The position numbers were made by a program, and so were the translations under genes. A stretch of DNA of 64,000 nucleotides, from the NCBI RefSeq assembly GCF_002858865.1, contig NZ_PJRR01000005.1:1-64000 (forward strand). The letters are read 5' to 3'. Under the pieces are notes generated by a model. That model saw only the letters and a list, made by a program, of their open reading frames with translations. It did no database searches and had not been told where the DNA came from. Positions 45,479 through 54,567 of this stretch are shown here, piece by piece (position 1 is the stretch's first letter; each line of letters starts with the position of its first letter). The stretch comes from Caulobacter vibrioides (GTDB lineage Bacteria > Pseudomonadota > Alphaproteobacteria > Caulobacterales > Caulobacteraceae).

Positions 45479-46474
45479 CTATCCCTTGCGCGACAACCGG
45501 ATATCACCGTCCGCATCTTCCCACGCCTTGACCGGGAAGGCGTTGGTGACGGCGTCGACGAAGCTGCGCGGCTCGGTCGTCTGGAAATAGCCGGCCAGAC
45601 GCAGACCCGCGATCGCGGGATCCACGATCCGCACCTGCTGCCGGTTGTAGCGGTTGAACTCGGCGGCGGCCTGCTCCAGCGATTGGCCGTTCAGCGCGAT
45701 CGCGCCCTGGCGCCAGGCCAGAACGCGGTCGATCTCGCCCTCGGAGATGGCGCGGGCGCGGCTTCCGGTGGAATTGTAGACAGCAGCGACGCCGGCCTTC
45801 AGGCGCATCTCGTCCTTGGGTTCGGCGGGCTGCGGATCGAGCGCGACGGCGCCCTTCTTGACGGTCACGGCCGCGCCGTCGCCGCGCAAGCGCACCGCCA
45901 GTTCCGAGACCTCGTCGGCCCGGATGACCGCGTCTTGGGCGCGAACCACGAAGGGGCGAGCGTCGCGGGCCGCCTCGAACACCGCCTCGCCACGCACCAG
46001 ACGCACCTCGCGCACGCCATGGCGGTAGCGGACCAGCACCTTGCTGTCGGTATTCAGCTCGATCCGGCTGTTGTCGCTGAGCACCACGACGCGGCGCTCG
46101 CCGATCGCCGTGGCGTAGGCCGTACCGCCACCGAAGGTCGTCACCCCCGCGACCGACAGGGCCAGCACGGCGGCGGCGGCCATGCCCCGCGCCCAGGTCG
46201 ACTGGCCAAGACGCGACAGCACGGGGCGCCGTTCGGGCGCCAGCAGGTCGCGGTCGGGCCGCTCGGCCGGCGGGCGCATGGCGCGCAGGCGCTCAAGCCG
46301 CGTCCAGGCGGCGGCCTCGCGTTCGAAGGCGGCTTCGTGTTCGTGGCTTTCGTCGCGCCAAGCCTCGAAGGCGGCGCGATCAGCGGCCGAACACGCAGCG
46401 TCGTCAAGCCGGACCACCCAGAGGGCGGCGGCCTGCCTTACCGCTTCGCGTCGTGATCCCGTCTCGCGCTCCAT
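45479..46474 (-). CDS. FecR-family anti-sigma factor
   Basis: A 331-residue FecR-type regulator of the inner membrane. Residues 1-85 are the cytoplasmic anti-sigma part (RQAAALWVVRLDDAACSAAD, FEAWRDESHEHEAAFEREAA), one membrane helix is at about 97-113 (MAAAAVLALSVAGVTTFGG), and the periplasmic FecR domain follows (RRVVVLSDNSRIELNTDSKV, VRLVRGEAVFEAARDARPFV). The C-terminus contains an STN-like region (LEQAAAEFNRYNRQQVRIV). It holds the ECF sigma factor until the receptor's STN domain signals. Its ATG lies 37 bp inside the sigma gene, so they are coupled. Confidence 0.9.
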   Translation of the reverse strand: MERETGSRREAVRQAAALWVVRLDDAACSAADRAAFEAWRDESHEHEAAFEREAAAWTRLERLRAMRPPAERPDRDLLAPERRPVLSRLGQSTWARGMAAAAVLALSVAGVTTFGGGTAYATAIGERRVVVLSDNSRIELNTDSKVLVRYRHGVREVRLVRGEAVFEAARDARPFVVRAQDAVIRADEVSELAVRLRGDGAAVTVKKGAVALDPQPAEPKDEMRLKAGVAAVYNSTGSRARAISEGEIDRVLAWRQGAIALNGQSLEQAAAEFNRYNRQQVRIVDPAIAGLRLAGYFQTTEPRSFVDAVTNAFPVKAWEDADGDIRLSRKG

Positions 46475-47028
46475 GAGCGTCCTTCGTCAACTCTAATCTT
46501 ACGCCCGATACGCCGTCCCAACTTTTCGGAACAGTATCGGAGACCCTTCACCAAATGCTTCTCGACTGTAGAGACGGACAGACCCAGCCGAACCGCTATC
46601 TCGTCAGGCGACAGGCTGTAAACTTTTCTCAGCGTGAAGACGCGACGACACTGCGTCGGCAGCTCCGCGATCGCGTCGGCCAGCAGGCGAAGCTCCTCGC
46701 GTGATTCGAGCACGGCGTGCGCGCTGGGCGCCTCGTCCAGCGGCTCGATGCGGTCGAAGTCGGCCACCGCTGTGATGGTCAGCACCTTGCGACGACGCAG
46801 TGCGTCCAGCGCGCAGTTGCGCAGGATGCGGGTGGCGAACGCACCCGGATTGCCGACCTCGCGCCAGGTTTTACAGGCGATCGCGCGGGCGAAGGCCTCG
46901 TGAACCAGGTCCTCGGGATCGGTCTGTCCGTCGCGGCAGAACTGCCGGGCATAAGCCAGCAGATCGGGCTCCAGCGGCAGGATCTCCCGCCGGAACCAGG
47001 CGCGCCGGTCGTCGTCTTCTTGCGCCAT
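46438..47028 (-). CDS. ECF sigma factor, FecI type
   Basis: A 196-residue extracytoplasmic-function sigma factor. Region 2 (about 20-85) reads LLAYARQFCRDGQTDPEDLV, HEAFARAIACKTW and GAFATRILRNCALDALRRRK; region 4 (about 125-178) reads IAELPTQCRRVFTLRKVYSL and SPDEIAVRLGLSVSTVEKHL. It directs transcription of the receptor operon when released by FecR. The ATG at 47028 follows AGGGGAG; five extra residues upstream are possible. The region from -1 to about -50 has no clear promoter by eye. Confidence 0.92.
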   Translation of the reverse strand: MAQEDDDRRAWFRREILPLEPDLLAYARQFCRDGQTDPEDLVHEAFARAIACKTWREVGNPGAFATRILRNCALDALRRRKVLTITAVADFDRIEPLDEAPSAHAVLESREELRLLADAIAELPTQCRRVFTLRKVYSLSPDEIAVRLGLSVSTVEKHLVKGLRYCSEKLGRRIGRKIRVDEGRSWSARRDHDAKR

Positions 47029-47077
47029 CAACGCTCCCCTCAAGCTTCAGCGAAGCCGAAAGGGCGGCCGATGGCAA

Positions 47078-47100
47078 CCCGGCGATGACGCATCGCCGGG
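47078..47100 (-). terminator. Hairpin after the MHS transporter gene
   Basis: CCCGGCGATG (47078-47087) and CATCGCCGGG (47091-47100) form a perfect 10-bp stem with a 3-nt loop, 18 bp past the transporter stop. No strong U-run follows on the minus strand, so it may only pause or stabilise. It separates the transporter from the sigma-factor operon. Confidence 0.6.
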
Positions 47101-47117
47101 CGCTTTCGGGTGTTCGC

Positions 47118-48770
47118 CTAATCTTCGAGCCGGTTGTGCCGCGTGTCCTTCAGGAAGAGGCCGCCGACCACCGCCGTGATCGCCGCGATGATCACCGGGT
47201 ACCAGAGGCCCGAATAGATATCGCCGGTGGCCGCCACGATCGCGAAGGCCGTGGTGGGCAGGAAGCCGCCGAACCAGCCGTTGCCGATGTGATAGGGCAG
47301 CGACATCGCCGTGTAGCGGATCCGGGTCGGGAACAGCTCGACCAGCATCGCCGCGATCGGGCCGTAGACCATGGTCACGTAGATCACCAGCAGGGCCAGC
47401 AGCCCGATCACGGCGGGCTTGTTGACGAGCGCGGCGTCGGCCTTGGCCGGATAGCCGGCGGCTTTCAGCTGGGCGCCGAGGTCGGCCTCCCAGGCCTTGC
47501 GGGCGTCGGCGAAGGCCTGGCCGGTCGCGCCCTTGGAATCGAGTCCCTCCAGCGTGACGTCGCCGACCTTGACCGCGGTGGGCGTTCCCGCTGGCGCGGC
47601 CTGCACGCTGTAGCTGACCCCGGACTTGGCCAGATACGCCTTGGCCACGTCGCAGGGGGTGTTGAACTTGGCCTTGCCGATCAGGTCGAACTGGAAGGCG
47701 CAGGTGGCGGTGTCAGCCGTCACCACCACCGGGGCGGTGGCCTCGGCCTTGGCCAGCGCGGGGTTGGCGTAGGTGGTGATCGCCTTGAAGATCGGGAAAT
47801 AGGTCAGCGCCGCCAGCAGGCAGCCCAGGATGATGATCGGCTTGCGGCCGATCTTGTCCGACAGCCAGCCGCAGATCACGAAGAACGGCGTGCCGATCAA
47901 GAGCGCCACCGCCACCAGGGTGTTGGCCAGGGCCCCGTCCAGCTTCAGAGTCTTTTCCAGGAAGAACAGGGCGTAGAACTGGCCGGTGTACCAGACCACC
48001 GCCTGGCCCATGGTCAGGCCCACCAGGGCCAGCAGCACGATCTTCAGATTGGGCCAGTTGCCGAACGCCTCGGCCAGCGGCTTCTTGCTGCCCTTGCCCT
48101 CGGCGATCATGCGCTCGAAGGTCGGGCTCTCGTGCAGCTTCAGGCGGATCCACAGCGACACGCCGAGCAGCAGGAGCGAGACCAGGAACGGGATACGCCA
48201 GCCCCAGGCCTTGAACGCCTCCTCGCCCAGCTGGATGCGGGCGACCAGGATCACGGCCAGCGACAGGAACAGGCCGATCGTCGCCGTCGTCTGAATCCAG
48301 CTGGTGTAGAAGCCGCGCTTCCCCGGCGGGGCGTGCTCGGCCACATAGGTCGCCGCGCCGCCGTACTCGCCGCCCAGCGCCAGGCCCTGCACCAGGCGCA
48401 TCAGCACCAGAGCGATCGGCGCGGCCACGCCGATCTGGGCGTAGGACGGCAGAAGGCCGACGACAAAGGTCGAGACCCCCATCAGGAGCATGGTGATCAG
48501 GAAGGTGTTCTTGCGGCCCCACAGGTCGCCCAGACGCCCGAAGATCAGCGCCCCCAGCGGCCGGATCGCGAAACCGGCGGCGAAGGCCAGCAGGGCCAGG
48601 ATGAAGCCCGTGGTCTCATTGACGCCCGAGAAGAAGTGGCTGGTGATGATCGGCGCCAGCGAGCCGTAGAGATAAAAGTCGTACCACTCGAACACCGTGC
48701 CGAGCGACGACGCCCCCACGACCATGGTGTCACGCCCCTTGGCCGGAGCGGCTTGGCCTTTGGCCCCCAT
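47118..48770 (-). CDS. MFS transporter, MHS family with large soluble insert
   Basis: A 550-residue inner-membrane transporter of the metabolite:H+ symporter family: ASSLGTVFEWYDFYLYGSLA near TM1, GRLGDLWGRKNTFL in the first loop, MRLVQGLALGGEYGGAATYV in TM4, GWLSDKIGRKPIIILGCLLA in the mid loop, and VYGPIAAMLVELFPTRIRYT late in the sequence. Between TM8 and TM9 (about residues 340-450) is a soluble insert of about 110 residues with two Cys (ATCAFQF, KFNTPCDVAK). The ATG at 48770 follows AAGGGAAGG. It is separate from the sigma-factor operon by a hairpin. Substrate unknown. Confidence 0.85.
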   Translation of the reverse strand: MGAKGQAAPAKGRDTMVVGASSLGTVFEWYDFYLYGSLAPIITSHFFSGVNETTGFILALLAFAAGFAIRPLGALIFGRLGDLWGRKNTFLITMLLMGVSTFVVGLLPSYAQIGVAAPIALVLMRLVQGLALGGEYGGAATYVAEHAPPGKRGFYTSWIQTTATIGLFLSLAVILVARIQLGEEAFKAWGWRIPFLVSLLLLGVSLWIRLKLHESPTFERMIAEGKGSKKPLAEAFGNWPNLKIVLLALVGLTMGQAVVWYTGQFYALFFLEKTLKLDGALANTLVAVALLIGTPFFVICGWLSDKIGRKPIIILGCLLAALTYFPIFKAITTYANPALAKAEATAPVVVTADTATCAFQFDLIGKAKFNTPCDVAKAYLAKSGVSYSVQAAPAGTPTAVKVGDVTLEGLDSKGATGQAFADARKAWEADLGAQLKAAGYPAKADAALVNKPAVIGLLALLVIYVTMVYGPIAAMLVELFPTRIRYTAMSLPYHIGNGWFGGFLPTTAFAIVAATGDIYSGLWYPVIIAAITAVVGGLFLKDTRHNRLED

Positions 48771-48969
48771 ACGCCTTCCCTTCCCTCTTAAACGCCGCAT
48801 GTGATCTGCGGTCGCCCCCAACCCGCGAACCCTAGCTCAGCGAACGCCAGTCTTGCGATGGGGAATTATGGTAGCGGTCACTTTTTTCTGCGCCGCCCTT
48901 CCCCCGTGATGGGGAGCGAGACAAATTTCGTCCCTCGTGCGATCACCCGTCGACACCAAGGGAGCCGCC

Positions 48970-49587
48970 ATGACCGCTTCGAAGATCGTCCGCCGCGCCC
49001 TGATCGGCGCCCTGGCCGCCGCCCCGCTGCTCGTCGCAGCCGCCTCCCCCGCACTCGCCGCCGGCAAGCCGCGCGTGGCGATCCTGACCGACAAGGGGAC
49101 CATCGTCGTCGAGTTGGAGGACAAGAAGGCCCCGATCACGGCGGAGAACTTCCTCTACTATGTCGACAAGCGCCGCTTCGACGGCGGCCAGTTCTTCCGC
49201 GCCAACCGGGCCAAGGGCGCGCCGGGCCAGGGCTCGATCCAGGGCCAGCCCAAGCCCTATTCCCGCCGCGCTCCGCCGATCGCCCACGAGAGCACGCTGA
49301 AGACCGGCCTCAAGCACAAGACCGGCGCCATCTCGATGGGCCGCGACGCCCCCGGCAGCGCCACCGCCGACTTCTTCATCTGCGCCAGCCCCCAGCCCTA
49401 TCTCGACGCCAAGCCCGGCAAGAGCGACGCCGCCCAGGGCTATGCGGTGTTCGGCTATGTCGTCGAAGGCATGGACGTCGTGAAAAAGATCCTCAGCGGC
49501 CGGACGGACGGCCCGACCAACGTGCCGTCGATGAAGGGCCAAATCCTGAACCCGCCGGTGAAGATCATCAGCATGAAGCGGGTGTGA
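48970..49587 (+). CDS. Periplasmic cyclophilin-type peptidyl-prolyl isomerase
   Basis: A 205-residue secreted cyclophilin that catalyses prolyl cis-trans isomerisation during folding in the periplasm. The signal peptide spans 1-29 (ending PALA-AG). Domain marks: RVAILTDKGTIVVELEDKKA, PITAENFLYYVDKRRFDGGQ, FFRANR (the F/R pair of the active site), KHKTGAISMGRDAPGSATAD then FFICASPQPYLD, and YAVFGYVVEGMDVVKKIL. The ATG at 48970 follows AAGGGAG. It is divergent from the transporter gene. Confidence 0.92.
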   Translation: MTASKIVRRALIGALAAAPLLVAAASPALAAGKPRVAILTDKGTIVVELEDKKAPITAENFLYYVDKRRFDGGQFFRANRAKGAPGQGSIQGQPKPYSRRAPPIAHESTLKTGLKHKTGAISMGRDAPGSATADFFICASPQPYLDAKPGKSDAAQGYAVFGYVVEGMDVVKKILSGRTDGPTNVPSMKGQILNPPVKIISMKRV

Positions 49588-49656
49588 GTCGGGGCTGATT
49601 GAGAGATTTACCCGCGACGGGCAGAGCGCGCGGCATGATCTGGGAGAGGCGTAGTC

Positions 49657-52600
49657 ATGTTCGAGCTCGATAGACGAGCGCTTCTGCTGGGCTTGCCCGT
49701 CACGAGCGGCGCCCTGGCCGACGGCGCGAGCCAGACCTCTCGCTGGCGAGCCGTCGGCTTGCGGACAGCGATGCGGCGTCAGCCCTTGGGGATCGACGAC
49801 CCGCAACCCATGCTGTCCTGGCGGCTCGAAGGGCCGGCGGGCGCCGTCCAGTCCGCCTACCAGATCATGGTCGCCTCGACGGCCGAGAAGCTTCACGCGG
49901 GTGTCGCCGACCTCTGGGACAGCGGTCGGGTCAAGAGTTCGGAGTCGGTCGGCGTGCGCTATGGCGGCGCGCCGCTGAAGCCGCGCCAGCGTTGCGTCTG
50001 GCGCGTGAGAGCCTGGGACGTGGCGGGGCGGGCCTCCGACTGGAGCCCTCCGGCGACCTGGGAGATGGGCCTCATCGACCAAACCGAATGGATCGGCGAC
50101 TGGCTGGCTGTCGAGGCGGCCGACGAGCGCGATGATCGCGTGGCCGGCGTGCGCTGGGTGGAGACCCAGACGCCCAAGCCCCACGAGACCTGCCGCTTTC
50201 GACTGTCGTTTCGGTCCGGGGCCGGCGATGGACGGCTGGCGATCATGGCCGAGGGCAAGCTGTCCAAGCTCGTCCTGGACGGACGCTCGATCGAGCTGCC
50301 TTGGCGTGATCCCAACGGCTATGGCGACCCTCCAGCCCTCGGCTTCCCGCTCCAGCTGGAGGCCGGGGCCCACGAACTGATCGCCGAAGTGACCTCAACG
50401 GGGCCAGGCGAGGGTCCTGGACGCGCGGCGCTGGGCGCCCAGGTCCGCGTGCTCGCCGCCGACGGCGCGGCGCGGCGCATCGTGGACGGCTGGGAAACCG
50501 AGGCGGCGGGCGCATGGACGCCCGCCGTTGTCCGGACGGCGCAACCGCATTTCCCCTGGCCGCCCACGCCCGCGCGGTTGCTGCGTCGCACCTTCACCCT
50601 TGCGAAGCCGCCGACCCAGGCCAGGCTCTATGTGTCGGCTCTGGGCGGCTATCGCATCTGGCTCAATGGACGCCGCGTCGGGGACGATGAGCTACAGACG
50701 GAACCCGCCGCCTATCGCCGCCACGTTCCCTATCGCGCCTACGACGTGACCGACCTCTTGCGCGACGGCGAGAACGTCGTGGGTCTGATAGTCGGGGACG
50801 GAACGTTCGCCAGCTACCAGGCTCCCGACGGTCGATACGCCTATGGTCCCGGCCCGCGCCGGGTCCGGCTGTTCCTTGAGAGCCGCGACAGCGGCGACCG
50901 GGTCGAGCGCGTCGCCACCGACGGCGAGTGGCGGCATGCGCTTTCACCGGTCCTGATGTCAGAAATCTATGCCGGCGAAGACCATGACCTGCGCCTCTGG
51001 CCGCGCGGATGGGCCGAGCCGGGGTTCGACGACAGCGGGTGGAGCAAGGTCTGGACGGCGCCGCCGCCGGAAGGCGCGCCCTGCGCGCTGCTGTCCGAGC
51101 CCATTCGGGAAACCCGCGTCCTGAAGGCGGCCTCCATCCGCGCCGTAGGACCGGGCCGCCATATCGTCGATTTTGGCCAGAACTTCGCCGGGCGCGTCCG
51201 CCTGCGGGTCAAGGGAGCGAAAGGCGCCCAGGTCACTGTTCGCCACGCCGAGATCCTGGACGGCCAGGGCGCCTTGGATCGCCGCAACCTTCGGGTGGCC
51301 AGGGCCGAGGATCGCTACATCCTGAACGGCGACGACGCCCCCGAAACCCTGCAGCCGAGCTTCACCTATCAGGGCTTCCGCTACGCCGAGATCGAAGGCG
51401 TCGCCGGGCTCGACCGGGACATGATCGACGGCGTGGTGCTGTCCAGCGACCTGCCCGAGATCGGGGTGTTCCGCACCGCCGAACCGCTCGTTCAGAACCT
51501 TTGGCTCAATTCGCTGTGGAGCCAGAGATCCAACTTCATGGGGATCCCCACCGATTGCCCCCAGCGCGACGAGCGGCTGGGTTGGACCGGCGACGCGCAG
51601 GTCTTCTGGGAGACCGCCGCCTTCAACATGGACGTGGGCGGCTTCACCCGAGGCTTCGCGCGCACCCTGCGTGATGATCAGGCCCCTAACGGCGCCTATC
51701 CGATGTGGTCGCCCTCGCCTCGGGGCCTGGGCTGGGGAACCACGACCCCCACGCCGGGCTGGGCGGACGGCGGTGTCATGCTGCCCTATGTGGCCTATCT
51801 GCATTCGGGCGACCGCTCCATCGTCGACGAGAACTGGGCGGCCATGAGCGCCTATGTCTCGGGCGTGCTGGCCGAGAACCCCGATGGTCTGTGGCGGCGC
51901 GGTCGCGGCGCGGACTTCGGGGACTGGTTGGCCCTGGACGGCAAATGGCCAGGCGACGAGACCACGCCCAAGGACCTGATCGCCACGGCGATGCTGGCCA
52001 GGTCAGTCGATCAACTGGCCCAGATGGCGGCCTGGACCGGCAGAAGCGCCGAGGCCAAAACCTGGCGCGGCCAAGCCGACAGGATCAAGGCCGCCTTCGC
52101 CTCGGCCTTCGTCCGCGCCGACGGCACGGTCGGCAACGGCAGCCACACCGGCTACATCCTGGCCCTTCGGCTTGGACTGGCGCCCCAGCCTCTGCGGAAG
52201 GCCGCCGGCGAACACCTGGCCGCCGACATTCGCCGCCGTGGGACCCTGCTGTCGACGGGCTTTCTGGGAACGCCGCTGGCCCTGGACGCCCTGGCCGATC
52301 ACGGCCATGCCGGCCTGGCCTTCGACCTCTTGCTCCGCACCGAGTATCCGTCTTGGGGCTACATGGTCCGTCGGGGCGCGACCACGACCTGGGAGCGCTG
52401 GAACGGCGACACCGGCGATGTGTCGATGAACTCCTTCAACCACTACGCCCTGGGGGCCATCTGCGGCTTTCTGTACAGGCGGGTGGCGGGCGTCGAGCCC
52501 ATCACCCCGGGCTTTGGCGCGTTCCGCGTCGCCCCACTGATCGATCCTCGCCTCCCGTCGGCCGGCGCGACCGTCGACAGCGTCCGGGGACGGATCGAGA

Positions 52601-52740
52601 CGGACTGGCGTGTCACGGGCGATAAGGCGGTTCTGAAGGTTCGCGTCCCGGCGAACAGTCGCGCCGAGGTCGTCCTGCCGACGCTGACGCGGTCCCTCGG
52701 GGCGGGCGATCACACCCTGTCGGTTCCGCTGGCCAAGTGA
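49657..52740 (+). CDS. Glycoside hydrolase family 78 (alpha-L-rhamnosidase)
   Basis: A 1027-residue GH78 enzyme that removes terminal alpha-L-rhamnose from plant glycosides or pectin. Residues 1-25 form a short hydrophobic leader with twin arginines (DRRALLLGLPVTSGALA), possibly a Tat signal. Then come N-terminal beta-sandwich domains (about 30-420), the (alpha/alpha)6 catalytic domain from about 590 with the hallmark GIPTDCPQRDERLGWTGDAQ and WETAAFN, the general acid/base region (DFGDWLALDGKWPGDETTPK), and MVRRGATTTWERWNGDTGDV. A C-terminal beta domain completes it. It stands alone on its strand. Substrate range cannot be told. Confidence 0.93.
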   Translation: MFELDRRALLLGLPVTSGALADGASQTSRWRAVGLRTAMRRQPLGIDDPQPMLSWRLEGPAGAVQSAYQIMVASTAEKLHAGVADLWDSGRVKSSESVGVRYGGAPLKPRQRCVWRVRAWDVAGRASDWSPPATWEMGLIDQTEWIGDWLAVEAADERDDRVAGVRWVETQTPKPHETCRFRLSFRSGAGDGRLAIMAEGKLSKLVLDGRSIELPWRDPNGYGDPPALGFPLQLEAGAHELIAEVTSTGPGEGPGRAALGAQVRVLAADGAARRIVDGWETEAAGAWTPAVVRTAQPHFPWPPTPARLLRRTFTLAKPPTQARLYVSALGGYRIWLNGRRVGDDELQTEPAAYRRHVPYRAYDVTDLLRDGENVVGLIVGDGTFASYQAPDGRYAYGPGPRRVRLFLESRDSGDRVERVATDGEWRHALSPVLMSEIYAGEDHDLRLWPRGWAEPGFDDSGWSKVWTAPPPEGAPCALLSEPIRETRVLKAASIRAVGPGRHIVDFGQNFAGRVRLRVKGAKGAQVTVRHAEILDGQGALDRRNLRVARAEDRYILNGDDAPETLQPSFTYQGFRYAEIEGVAGLDRDMIDGVVLSSDLPEIGVFRTAEPLVQNLWLNSLWSQRSNFMGIPTDCPQRDERLGWTGDAQVFWETAAFNMDVGGFTRGFARTLRDDQAPNGAYPMWSPSPRGLGWGTTTPTPGWADGGVMLPYVAYLHSGDRSIVDENWAAMSAYVSGVLAENPDGLWRRGRGADFGDWLALDGKWPGDETTPKDLIATAMLARSVDQLAQMAAWTGRSAEAKTWRGQADRIKAAFASAFVRADGTVGNGSHTGYILALRLGLAPQPLRKAAGEHLAADIRRRGTLLSTGFLGTPLALDALADHGHAGLAFDLLLRTEYPSWGYMVRRGATTTWERWNGDTGDVSMNSFNHYALGAICGFLYRRVAGVEPITPGFGAFRVAPLIDPRLPSAGATVDSVRGRIETDWRVTGDKAVLKVRVPANSRAEVVLPTLTRSLGAGDHTLSVPLAK

Positions 52741-52789
52741 CGCCGCCCCTGTCCCAGGCCTGGACGCGGACCGCCGAAACTGGAAACGC

Positions 52790-52813
52790 GGCGCCGAAGG
52801 TTGCTTCGGCGCC
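52790..52813. terminator. Hairpin between convergent genes
   Basis: GGCGCCGAAG (52790-52799) pairs perfectly with CTTCGGCGCC (52804-52813) around GTTG. It sits between the GH78 stop (52740) and the M17 stop (52829), so it may serve both strands. No strong T-run on either side. Confidence 0.6.
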
Positions 52814-52828
52814 CCGTCAAAAGCGACG

Positions 52829-54451
52829 TCATCCGCCCCCGGCGCCCGGCTCGCGAGCGACGGGGCGCCAGTCGCGCACGAACTGTTCGAGCAGACGGAC
52901 CGCGAAGCCCGCTGAGCCAGGCGCGCTCCAGTCGCCCGCGCCGCTCCAGGCCATATTGGCGATATCCAGGTGCGCCCAAGGGATGTCTCGGCTCACAAAC
53001 TCGCCGATGAACCAAGCGCCGGTGCTGGCGCCCCCACCGCCTTCGCCGGTGTTCTTCAGATCGGCGATGGTGGAGGACATGTCAGTCCCATGAGACGCGT
53101 TGAGCGGCAGTCGCCATAGGCGTTCCCCCGTGGCCCGCCCCGCAGCCTCGAGCTGCCCGGCCAAGGCGTCGTGTCGGCTGAAGAGCCCGGCATAGTCATC
53201 GCCCAAGGCCCCGCCGACAGCCCCGGTCAGGGTTGCGACGTCGACCACGGCCGCCGGCTTCAGATTGCGCTCGGTCCAGACCAGCGCATCGGCCAGGACC
53301 AGTCGCCCCTCGGCGTCGGTGTTGATGATCTCGATGCTCTTGCCGTTCATGGCCGTCAGGACGTCGCCCGGCCGGATCGCGCGGCCATCGGGCATGTTCT
53401 CGGCGAGCGCGGCGACCGCGACCACGTCGACAGGAGCCTTGGATCGGGCCAGCGCCAGAACCGAAGCGGTGACCGCAGCCGCGCCGGACATGTCCATCTT
53501 CATATTGCCCATGCCGGCGGCCGCCTTGATGGAGATGCCGCCGCTGTCGAAGGTGATGCCCTTGCCGACCAAGGCGATCGGACCACCCTCGGGGGCGCCT
53601 TGCCCTTGATAGCGGACGACCAAAAGACGCGGCGGGCGCTCCGAACCCTGGCCGACGCCCAGGAGCGCGCCCATACCCAAACGCGCCATGGCCGGAACGT
53701 CCAGAACCTCGATCCGCACGCCCGGAACGCCGGCGAAGGCCGCCCGCGCGCGATCAACGAAGGTTTCCGGATAGATGACGTTGGCGGGCTCGTTCGACAC
53801 ATCGCGGGCCCATGTCATGGCCTCGACCAGCGCTAGGCCGCGCGCCTGGAAGCTAGACCGCGCCGCGTCCGGAACGTCGGTGATGAGGGTGACGGGACCA
53901 CCCGGAGCGGCGCTTCGACGCCCCGCTTGATAGAGGTCGGAGCGATAGTGGCCAATGCCCATCCCGGTGGCGAAGGCCGCCACAGTCTCAGCCGGCAGGC
54001 CGCCCGTCAGGACCGTGACCGGGGCGGGATCGCTGACGAGGGCGCGCCCGACGACCGCGCCGCTCCACTGCGGGTCAGCGGCCGATGCGCCCAAGCCGAC
54101 GACGACGATGCGGTCCCAATCACCAAGACCGCGCAGCGTCAGGGTCTGACGCGCGCCATAGCCGAAGGCGGCCGAACGCAAGGCGCGTTCGATGGCCTGT
54201 CGTGTCGCGGCCTCCAGACCTGCGCCCCGCTTGGCGAGATCGCCCGCCCCTGACAGGGGGAGAACCAGCACGCCCGCGGCCTTAACGGCGCTGTTGGAGA
54301 AGTTGACCGTGCGCGGCGCGATGCTCGGGGCCTCAGCCGGACGCGACAAGGTCTGTGCGGCGGCCACATCGGACGCGGTCACGACGAAGGCCCCCATCAG
54401 GGCGATGGCTGATACGGCGAGCGCGCGAGTGCGAGAGGTCACAGACTTCAT
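52829..54451 (-). CDS. Secreted M17 leucyl aminopeptidase
   Basis: A 540-residue M17 peptidase that removes N-terminal residues from peptides using two metal ions. Residues 1-32 are a signal peptide (ALMGAFVVTASDVAA-AQ), unusual for a family that is mostly cytoplasmic. The N-terminal M17 domain covers about 45-200; the catalytic domain from about 210 carries the metal-binding Lys and Asp (PIALVGKGITFDSGGISIKA), the NTDAEGRL signature, and VDVATLTGAVGGALGDDYAG. It would trim peptides in the periplasm, complementing the M14 and GGT enzymes nearby. The gene converges on the GH78 gene. Confidence 0.92.
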   Translation of the reverse strand: MKSVTSRTRALAVSAIALMGAFVVTASDVAAAQTLSRPAEAPSIAPRTVNFSNSAVKAAGVLVLPLSGAGDLAKRGAGLEAATRQAIERALRSAAFGYGARQTLTLRGLGDWDRIVVVGLGASAADPQWSGAVVGRALVSDPAPVTVLTGGLPAETVAAFATGMGIGHYRSDLYQAGRRSAAPGGPVTLITDVPDAARSSFQARGLALVEAMTWARDVSNEPANVIYPETFVDRARAAFAGVPGVRIEVLDVPAMARLGMGALLGVGQGSERPPRLLVVRYQGQGAPEGGPIALVGKGITFDSGGISIKAAAGMGNMKMDMSGAAAVTASVLALARSKAPVDVVAVAALAENMPDGRAIRPGDVLTAMNGKSIEIINTDAEGRLVLADALVWTERNLKPAAVVDVATLTGAVGGALGDDYAGLFSRHDALAGQLEAAGRATGERLWRLPLNASHGTDMSSTIADLKNTGEGGGGASTGAWFIGEFVSRDIPWAHLDIANMAWSGAGDWSAPGSAGFAVRLLEQFVRDWRPVAREPGAGGG

Positions 54452-54567
54452 CTCCGGTGATGGGGCGGGTGAACTGGGTCAGAGGATACGGTTAACAGGC
54501 TGCGGAACGGCAGAACTTCAAACTGAGATGGAGACGCGCGACGCTCCTGCCAAGCCCGCCACAAGGT

